This document shows positions 14,383 through 19,611 of a stretch of DNA of 19,611 bases, in pieces (the stretch's first letter is position 1; each line of letters opens with the position of its first letter). The notes under the pieces were generated by a model. That model ran no database searches. It had not been told where the DNA came from and worked only from the letters and a program-made list of their open reading frames with translations. Source of the stretch: an uncultured Roseburia sp. (GTDB taxonomy: Bacteria; Bacillota_A; Clostridia; Lachnospirales; Lachnospiraceae); contig CAAEAE010000036.1 of NCBI GenBank assembly GCA_900753715.1, forward strand, positions 1 to 19,611. The letters run 5' to 3'. Made by a program: the position numbers and the translations under genes.

Positions 14383-15153
14383 TTACAGCTTCGCTTTAAA
14401 AATAGGATCTGCGGGATAACCGCTGGCACATTTCTGCATTGCACGCTGAATACTGTCGGCGGAGTTGCCCCAGTCCTTATCTTTGTTCCGGTAATCATTT
14501 TTTTCTACAAACCAGGACACTTCTTTTTGAACACGGTCGAGATTTTCCTGCATCAGGGCGAAAGCCGCAGGGTAAAAATCTTTCTTTTCGGCATCGCTTA
14601 ATCTGGCTTCTGCCGTTTCCATCAGGTCGCCGAAGTGCGGGAGACAAAATCCCTTGCTTTCATGAAACATTTTCCGAAATTCATCGTTATTTTTGTATAA
14701 GTCAAAAAAAGTATCCAGATAGCGTCCGTAAATCTGGTTAAAATGGTCGCAGACATAGCAGGAGGCTTCCTTCTGGCGTACCCATGCACCGATGGATGTG
14801 GAAGCAGAGCGCTCTCCGGTTGCATCCGTGCGTTTCATGCGGGAAAAAAGACCCGACTTGGAAGGTGTGAAATCCTTGATTTCCTTTGTCAGTTCCTGGT
14901 TTAATTTCTTAAGGTGAGTGCTTAAAATCAGAGCATTTCCAAGACGGTTGCCGTAATCGTACATCATTTTGAAGTGATGACGGCAGAAGCCGGTAGCATC
15001 GGTTTTCTCACGGATATCATCTTCCATATAAGCGGAGCCAAGAATAAAGGAAATGGCATGCTGTTCCGCTTCACGCTCTAAATAGCAGAACGGACACTCG
15101 TCATTTGCCTGCATGGCATCCATTAAAGGGATGGTTGCGATATTTTCTTTCAT
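14383..15153 (-). CDS. DUF6062-family Cys/His-rich protein
   Basis: 256 residues, function unknown; recognised as DUF6062-like from its motif series. Two similar halves each carry a CxxC followed about 34-35 residues later by GFCxxH: C20/C23 with C57/H60, and C132/C135 with C170/H173. This looks like an internal duplication of a four-ligand metal site (probably zinc; a redox role is also possible). No signal peptide or membrane helix, so cytoplasmic. GAGAGG lies upstream of the ATG at 15153. It is convergent with ybaB (9-bp gap) and divergent from recR, with which it shares the symmetric promoter at 15167-15222. Its position inside the normally contiguous ybaB-recR pair hints at a link to DNA repair, but this is only context. 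Confidence 0.85.
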   Translation of the reverse strand: MKENIATIPLMDAMQANDECPFCYLEREAEQHAISFILGSAYMEDDIREKTDATGFCRHHFKMMYDYGNRLGNALILSTHLKKLNQELTKEIKDFTPSKSGLFSRMKRTDATGERSASTSIGAWVRQKEASCYVCDHFNQIYGRYLDTFFDLYKNNDEFRKMFHESKGFCLPHFGDLMETAEARLSDAEKKDFYPAAFALMQENLDRVQKEVSWFVEKNDYRNKDKDWGNSADSIQRAMQKCASGYPADPIFKAKL

Positions 15154-15166
15154 GATAATTCCTCTC

Positions 15167-15222
15167 TTTCCTTTTTATCTTACTTGTAAAAAATACTTTT
15201 TTCAAGTAAGATAAGAGGGAAA
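15167..15222. promoter_or_regulatory. Palindromic divergent promoter of the DUF6062 gene and recR
   Basis: A perfect 12-bp inverted repeat (15175-15186 and 15203-15214, arm TTATCTTACTTG) carries promoters on both strands. Plus: TTGTAA 15184-15189, 17 bp, TAAGAT 15207-15212. Minus: TTGAAA (complement of 15200-15205), 17 bp, TAAGAT (complement of 15177-15182). Each -35 box lies just inside the other strand's -10 box, sharing the arm. Predicted starts near 15219 and 15170 give leaders of about 28 and 17 nt, each with a ribosome binding site. The spacer also has A6/T6 runs that can pair. Confidence 0.75.
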
Positions 15223-15246
15223 ATTAAGAACGGATTGAGGTTTTAT

Positions 15247-15843
15247 ATGGATTATTACAGTGCACAAATCAGCAGATTAATACAGGAGCTGTCCGGGCTG
15301 CCGGGAATCGGCGCAAAGACCGCACAGCGGCTGGCATTTCATATTTTAAATATGCCGACGGAACAGGTGGAAGCCCTCTCGGCGGCAATCGTGGACGCCA
15401 AGCACAATGTCCGCTATTGCAAGGAATGTTTTACCCTTACGGACAGCGACTTATGCCCGATATGCAGTGATGCGTCCAGAAATCATAAAACGATAATGGT
15501 AGTCGAAAATACCAGGGACTTAGCAGCATATGAGAAAACGGGAAAATACGACGGTGTTTATCATGTTCTGCACGGGGCGATTTCCCCGATGCTTGGAATA
15601 GGACCGGGCGACATCAAGTTAAAAGAACTGATGCAGCGGCTCCAACAGGATGTGGACGAGGTTATCATTGCCACCAATTCCAGCCTCGAAGGAGAGACGA
15701 CCGCCATGTATATCAGCAAACTGATTAAACCTACCGGAATCAAGGTGACGCGGATTGCCAGCGGTGTTCCGGTCGGCGGGGACTTGGAATATATTGACGA
15801 GGTGACGCTGCTTCGTGCGTTAGAGGGCAGAACGGAACTGTAG
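15247..15843 (+). CDS. recR: Recombination mediator protein RecR
   Basis: 198 residues from ATG 15247, the usual RecR length; GAGG lies six bases upstream, so the earlier TTG at 15235 is rejected. Works with RecF and RecO to load RecA on single-stranded gaps. Helix-hairpin-helix [13 protein letters not shown] (16-28), zinc finger C58/C61/C70/C73, then a TOPRIM domain (about 81-175) with VVE and the ATNSSLEGE motif, and a Walker-B-like C-terminal tail. Usually follows ybaB directly; here the inverted DUF6062 gene intervenes and recR has its own promoter. Confidence 0.96.
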   Translation: MDYYSAQISRLIQELSGLPGIGAKTAQRLAFHILNMPTEQVEALSAAIVDAKHNVRYCKECFTLTDSDLCPICSDASRNHKTIMVVENTRDLAAYEKTGKYDGVYHVLHGAISPMLGIGPGDIKLKELMQRLQQDVDEVIIATNSSLEGETTAMYISKLIKPTGIKVTRIASGVPVGGDLEYIDEVTLLRALEGRTEL

Positions 15844-15856
15844 TTTAAGAAAGAAT

Positions 15857-15902
15857 AAAGCCACAGGTGGAGCATAAAATGCCCTGCCTGTGGCTTTCTT
15901 TA
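15857..15902 (+). terminator. Terminator of recR
   Basis: Stem AAAGCCACAGG/CCTGTGGCTTT with a 19-nt apical region holding a small GCAT/ATGC stem, followed by TTTCTTT. It begins 13 bases after the recR stop codon. Confidence 0.88.
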
Positions 15903-15907
15903 TGCCG

Positions 15908-15924
15908 GACAGAAAGATTCTGTC
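15908..15924. repeat. Short perfect inverted repeat upstream of the MPN-LysM operon
   Basis: GACAGAA, loop AGA, TTCTGTC, just after the recR terminator and before a TTGAAA (15934-15939) that could be the -35 box of the next operon. No convincing -10 box follows at 16-18 bp. It may be an operator; nothing else is seen in the gap to 16031. Confidence 0.35.
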
Positions 15925-16030
15925 GAAAAATTTTTGAAAAAGTGTCCACAATCCACCAAAATATGCAGAAGAGCTGTGATAGGATTTTCCCTGAAAAAAT
16001 CGTTTTGGACGGAAAGGGGCAATACATAGT

Positions 16031-17338
16031 ATGATTGAAATTATTCGGGAAGAAGAATGGGACAGGTCAAAAGAGCAGAATGATGGAAACGAAAGAGTAC
16101 TGCCAAAGGACATCAGACAGATGGGCAAACCGGACATTGGAGACCGTATCTACGTGGAGGACCGGGTATACCAGAAATTGCATGACTATGAGGAGCCGGT
16201 CGAAAAAGCGGTTTATGTGCTGTTGGGAAAATTTGAAAACTACTTTGGAAAACAATGTGTGTTTATAGAGACACTAATTCCATTGAAAGAAATTACGTTT
16301 GAAGGCGGACTGCCGGTGTGGAATGACAAGACCTGGGCATATCTTTATAAGAAATTGTGTCAGGCATACGACAACATGGTAATTGTGGGCTGGGCAATGG
16401 ACATCCGTGGACAACTGCCGAACATGACAGTGCGGATAGAAAACCTTCATAATGCAAATTTTGGCGGCACCCATCAGGTGCTCTTCCTGATGGACGGGCT
16501 TGAGCGGGAGGAGGCATTTTATTGCAGTGAAAAAGGGCATCTTCGCCGCAGAGAAGGTTATTATATCTATTATGACAGAAAAACACCGTTTGTGCAGGAG
16601 ACGGTAGTGGAAGAGAAGAAGCCGGAGCCGGAACCGCAACCGGTGTTACAGATGGAAACTGACAGCCATGTGAACTACCAGCAGGGAACTTATCGCAGAC
16701 AGGTAATGGAGAAGGAGGAACGCAAATCTTTTTTTCCGGCACATTCTGCATCGGTGGTGTTAGCGCTCATTGCCTGCGTACTCGGCTACAATGCCTACCG
16801 CAATTATGAAAAAATGAATGCGATGGAGGAAACATTGGCACGAATGAACAATACGGTTCAGCTGGTGGCTGCCACGGAAGAAACAGAAGAAATAGAACAA
16901 ACATCTGCGCCAGTCGTCCGGGTGGAGGATGCTGCCGGAACAATAGAAAAGCAGCAGGAGACAGAAAGCACGACAGAGACGGTTGTTTCAGAGGAGAATG
17001 GACAATCGCAGGAAGGTGTGACAACAGAGAGCGAAGAAGCAGAAGAGAACAAGACGCAGGAAGAACAGACGGAAGAGACAGAAAAGGCGGGAGACAGCGA
17101 GCAAAAGGTGGCAGAGGAGACAGCGGAAGAGGAGACAGAAAATACGACAGAGACAATGACAGAATCAGAGAAATATCTTGCGCAGGGGTATTACATTGTG
17201 CAAAAAGGAGAAAATCTGGCGTCAATCTGCAAAAAGGTTTATCAGTCAACGGCAATGATGGACAAACTCTGCGAGGCAAATGGAATTGACGACCCGGATG
17301 CCATCTATGCAGGACAATGTCTGACGCTTCCGAACTAA
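16031..17338 (+). CDS. Degenerate MPN/JAB-like domain - membrane segment - LysM protein
   Basis: 435 residues. Residues about 36-185 have the strand pattern of an MPN (JAB1/Mov34) domain: YVEDRVYQKL, AVYVLLGKF, MVIVGWA, then NFGGTHQVLFLMD and GYYIYYD. The catalytic JAMM sequence GW-x-HxH is replaced: after G120-W121 come A122, M123, D124, I125, so both metal histidines are missing and it should not be a peptidase. A membrane helix spans about 238-260, then a short coiled coil and a long Glu/Thr-rich disordered linker (about 275-380), and finally a LysM domain (387-434: YYIVQKGENLASI to GQCLTLPN). Inferred topology: MPN domain in the cytoplasm, LysM on peptidoglycan outside. AGGGG lies 11 bases before the ATG. 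First gene of a three-gene unit with DUF5711 and CvpA genes. Confidence 0.72.
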   Translation: MIEIIREEEWDRSKEQNDGNERVLPKDIRQMGKPDIGDRIYVEDRVYQKLHDYEEPVEKAVYVLLGKFENYFGKQCVFIETLIPLKEITFEGGLPVWNDKTWAYLYKKLCQAYDNMVIVGWAMDIRGQLPNMTVRIENLHNANFGGTHQVLFLMDGLEREEAFYCSEKGHLRRREGYYIYYDRKTPFVQETVVEEKKPEPEPQPVLQMETDSHVNYQQGTYRRQVMEKEERKSFFPAHSASVVLALIACVLGYNAYRNYEKMNAMEETLARMNNTVQLVAATEETEEIEQTSAPVVRVEDAAGTIEKQQETESTTETVVSEENGQSQEGVTTESEEAEENKTQEEQTEETEKAGDSEQKVAEETAEEETENTTETMTESEKYLAQGYYIVQKGENLASICKKVYQSTAMMDKLCEANGIDDPDAIYAGQCLTLPN

Positions 17339-17424
17339 TGGCGTAGAACAAAAAAGGGGTGAAAGGTGACTGCGGGTGTGTTACAATAGAGCAAACTGCA
17401 AGAAGAAACAGAAATGAGGAAACT

Positions 17425-18621
17425 ATGGCAGAATCAGGCAAAAAAGGTTTTCGTACGGTAACGGAAACTGATGAGGAAGATTTTGAACAGAAATTGCGGA
17501 AGCACCGCAAGAAAATAGTAGGAAGAACCATTTTTATCATTCTGGTTCTGGGGGTGACGGTGACGGGGAGCTGGCTTTATCTGTCACTCAGGCACTATAC
17601 TGAATACGACATTATCTCGACGGTGGAGCGTGAGGATTCTGCGGCGACAAAATATGCAGAATTTCAGGGAAACCTTTTAAAGTATAGCAATGACGGGGCG
17701 ACATATGCGGACCTCTCGAATGAAAGAATCTGGACGCAGGCATTTGAACTTTCAAATCCACAGATTGATATTTGTGGCGAATATCTCACGATTTACGACA
17801 AGGGCGGCACGATGATATACATCCTGTCGCCTGCCGGACTGCTTGGAAGTGTGGAGACGACCATGCCGGTTGCGCAGGTAAGCATTGCGTCACAGGGAAC
17901 AATCGGCGTTTTGATGCAAAAAGACGAGGCGGGATATCTTGCCGTCTATGACCACACAGGAGAGGCATTGGCACAGGGCGCAATTCACGGAGAAAAAGGC
18001 GGCTATCCGGTGGCGATAGCACTTTCTAGGGATGGGATTAAACTTGCGGTTTCGATGCTTGACATCAACGATGGAACGTTAAAGAGTACGGTTGCCTTTT
18101 ACAATTTCGGTTCTGTCGGGCAGAATGTGACGGATCACTGCGTTGGAATTACAACATTCCCGGACATGGTGATTCCTGAAATGGAATTTGTGGCAGATGA
18201 CCGCATGGTTGCGTTTTCCGATACGGAAATATTGATATTTGAAGGGATGCAGAAGCCGCAGCTTACCTTAGAGCTTCCGTTTGAACAGGAAATCAAAAGC
18301 ATTTTTTATAATGAAGGATATGTCGGAATTGTATACAGCAACCAGGACGAAGCGGTGACGCATCATATGCAGGTTTATGATACAAAAGGAAAACTCAGAA
18401 TGGAAACCGATTTTTCTCTTGAGTATGACAATGTATCGTTTCTTTCCAATGGAGAAATCTGTGTACAAAATGAAACCGCCTGTGATTTGTATACGGTGGG
18501 AGGCGTCTATCGGTTCCATTATGAATTTGAAAACATTCTGTACTGTGTAATACCGGGTAAAATGGGACTGAACTATTCCTTTGTCACGGATAATGAGACG
18601 CAGAAAGTACGATTAAAGTAA
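17425..18621 (+). CDS. DUF5711-family membrane-anchored beta-propeller-like protein
   Basis: 398 residues from ATG 17425, chosen because GAGGA lies seven bases upstream; the frame is open further up but without a better start. A charged cytoplasmic N-terminus (1-31) is followed by one membrane helix (about 32-54), then an extracytoplasmic region of repeated strands such as EYLTIYDKGGTMIYIL and GYLAVYDHTGEAL, which suggests a beta-propeller. I recognise the family as DUF5711; its function is not known. It sits 86 bp after the MPN-LysM gene and 10 bp before the CvpA gene, so a shared role at the membrane or wall is likely. Confidence 0.82.
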   Translation: MAESGKKGFRTVTETDEEDFEQKLRKHRKKIVGRTIFIILVLGVTVTGSWLYLSLRHYTEYDIISTVEREDSAATKYAEFQGNLLKYSNDGATYADLSNERIWTQAFELSNPQIDICGEYLTIYDKGGTMIYILSPAGLLGSVETTMPVAQVSIASQGTIGVLMQKDEAGYLAVYDHTGEALAQGAIHGEKGGYPVAIALSRDGIKLAVSMLDINDGTLKSTVAFYNFGSVGQNVTDHCVGITTFPDMVIPEMEFVADDRMVAFSDTEILIFEGMQKPQLTLELPFEQEIKSIFYNEGYVGIVYSNQDEAVTHHMQVYDTKGKLRMETDFSLEYDNVSFLSNGEICVQNETACDLYTVGGVYRFHYEFENILYCVIPGKMGLNYSFVTDNETQKVRLK

Positions 18622-18631
18622 GGGGATAAAT

Positions 18632-19327
18632 ATGAACTGGTTATTGGTGGTTGTGCTGGCAGTGCTTGCACTTTGCATTATGAATGGGTATCACAAGGGA
18701 TTCCTTCGGATGGTGTATTCGTTAGTATCCTGGATTGTTGTACTGGTGTTTGTGACATGGGCGACACCCTATATTAACAGTTATATCAAAGAAAACACCG
18801 GAATTTATCAGGAAATCGAGAAAAACTGTGAAGAGAGAATGCGTGAGTCGGCAAAAGGAAAAACGGAAGAACATATACAGGAAAACGCATCTCTTGCAGA
18901 CCTTGGACTCAGTCTGCCGGACAGTGTGACAGAAAAAATCTTAAGCGGGACAACACAGGCAGCAGGAGAGCTGATGGAAAGCAGTGGAATATATGAAGCA
19001 GTTGCGGGAGGAGTGGCAGACTTTATAGTAGAGGGAATTTCATTTTTTATAGCAATGATTGCAGCATCTGTCCTCATGCATATCATATCGCGGTTACTTG
19101 GAACAGTTTCAAGAATTCCGATTCTTCGAGGGGCAAACCGGACGCTTGGGTTATTTGCAGGAGCAATCTACGGATTGGCGCTCGTATGGATAGCGTTTTA
19201 TATTATTGCATTGTGTGGGACAAGCGAGGCAGGAAAAGACCTCATAGCGCTGATTTATGAAAGCCGCCTGCTTACATATTTATATGAAAACAATGCAGTA
19301 CTTACGCTGATTATGTATTTCTTGTAA
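18632..19327 (+). CDS. CvpA-family membrane protein
   Basis: 231 residues. Four predicted membrane helices at about 1-18, 27-45, 131-156 and 171-195. The start NWLLVVVLAVLALCIMNGYHKGF and the FLRMVYSLVSW segment match the CvpA pattern. A charged loop of about 85 residues (46-130), longer than I expect for E. coli CvpA, separates the two helix pairs. In E. coli CvpA is needed for colicin V production and for envelope homeostasis; the molecular function is unclear. AAGGGGA upstream gives a good ribosome binding site. Last gene of the three-gene membrane unit; no terminator is seen before the promoter array at 19346. Confidence 0.85.
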   Translation: MNWLLVVVLAVLALCIMNGYHKGFLRMVYSLVSWIVVLVFVTWATPYINSYIKENTGIYQEIEKNCEERMRESAKGKTEEHIQENASLADLGLSLPDSVTEKILSGTTQAAGELMESSGIYEAVAGGVADFIVEGISFFIAMIAASVLMHIISRLLGTVSRIPILRGANRTLGLFAGAIYGLALVWIAFYIIALCGTSEAGKDLIALIYESRLLTYLYENNAVLTLIMYFL

Positions 19328-19345
19328 AAAATATGAAAAAAATTG

Positions 19346-19374
19346 TTGACAGAAGAAAACAATGATGGTAATAT
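19346..19374 (+). promoter_or_regulatory. Tandem promoter P1 (probable rRNA operon)
   Basis: Perfect TTGACA (19346-19351), 17-bp spacer, TAATAT (19369-19374). Confidence 0.8.
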
Positions 19375-19437
19375 GAAAGTCCATTGCGGGAGACAACGTA
19401 AGGAAAACAAACTTTTGAAAATAAAATAAAAAAGTTG

Positions 19438-19466
19438 TTGACAAACGAAATCACCTGTGATAATAT
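19438..19466 (+). promoter_or_regulatory. Tandem promoter P2 (probable rRNA operon)
   Basis: TTGACA (19438-19443), 17-bp spacer, TAATAT (19461-19466), with an A-rich block directly upstream. Confidence 0.82.
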
Positions 19467-19535
19467 AAACAAGCTGTCGCCGAGAACGGCGCTGCGGACA
19501 AGCCAAACGGCTTGAAAAAATAAAATAAAAAGTTG

Positions 19536-19564
19536 TTGACAAACGAGTTCAACTGTGATATAGT
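19536..19564 (+). promoter_or_regulatory. Tandem promoter P3 (probable rRNA operon)
   Basis: TTGACA (19536-19541), 17-bp spacer, TATAGT (19559-19564). The window ends 47 bases later, before any mature RNA or start codon. Three consensus promoters in series are typical of rRNA operons; a strong tRNA or protein operon is the alternative. Confidence 0.82.
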
Positions 19565-19611
19565 AAATAAGCTGTCGCTGAGAACTACATCGACAACGAC
19601 TTGCTTCTAAA

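Larger units (their letters stand above)
19412..19585. repeat. Two tandem promoter units, about 98 bp apart
   Basis: Unit 1 (19412-19487) and unit 2 (19511-19585) share an A-rich upstream block (AAATAAAATAAAAA, UP-element-like), GTTGTTGACAAACGA, the -10 area and the start-site segment AAGCTGTCGC. Between them lie two small hairpins (CGCCG/CGGCG at 19478-19491 and CAAGCC/GGCTTG at 19499-19514). Confidence 0.85.

Noticed and set aside
15167..15222. Palindrome as a transcription terminator
   Set aside because: No T-run follows the hairpin on either strand, and it lies upstream of both genes.
16767..17540. 257-residue minus-strand frame opposite the LysM protein
   Set aside because: Arises from the Glu/Thr-rich linker read backwards (Leu/Ser/Pro-rich); crosses the gap between two clear plus-strand genes.
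19600..19611. boxA-like antitermination motif at the right edge
   Set aside because: Only a partial match before the window ends.
1..19611. CRISPR arrays and integrase genes
   Set aside because: No regularly spaced short repeats and no tyrosine or serine recombinase motifs seen on either strand.

Overview
The window looks like a Lachnospiraceae-type Firmicute (Clostridia) chromosome. The evidence is the DUF6062 and DUF5711 family proteins, the pfk, dnaX, ybaB and recR gene set, AG-rich ribosome binding sites, TTGACA/TATAAT-type promoters, and tRNA genes without an encoded CCA. Family names come from motif recognition only; no database search was possible.

Layout. (1) 1-2310: copper-exporting P1B ATPase, cut by the left window edge, with a CopZ-like metal-binding domain fused at its C-terminus. 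(2) 2401-3695: a rhodanese-TtcA-like tRNA thiolase fusion, and a convergent 50-residue protein sharing its stop tetranucleotide. (3) About 3770-8030: an AT-richer accessory island. It holds an SMC/AAA15-like ATPase plus TOPRIM-like protein pair (candidate anti-phage module, PARIS-like in layout), tRNA-Pro(GGG), a RelB/ParE-type toxin-antitoxin pair, and an Rpn-type PD-(D/E)XK nuclease gene. The nuclease gene lies between a decayed tRNA-Ser 3' fragment and an intact tRNA-Ser(CGA), a layout expected of a remnant of a tRNA-targeted insertion. (4) 8261-11200: a cytoplasmic GH2-like glycosidase standing alone. (5) 11286-15843: housekeeping block pfk-dnaX-ybaB, an inverted DUF6062 gene, then recR. 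The DUF6062 and recR genes are driven from one 12-bp-arm palindrome that encodes a complete promoter on each strand. (6) 16031-19327: an apparent operon of three envelope proteins: a protein with a degenerate MPN/JAB-like domain, a membrane segment and LysM; a DUF5711 protein; and a CvpA-family protein. (7) 19346-19611: three strong tandem promoters, probably those of an rRNA operon beyond the right edge.

Most interesting items: the ATPase/TOPRIM pair, the tRNA-Ser duplication around the Rpn gene, the symmetric divergent promoter, the MPN-TM-LysM protein, and two A7 runs (copA and dnaX) placed so that losing one A creates a stop codon within three codons. In copA that stop would overlap an internal ATG carrying its own ribosome binding site.
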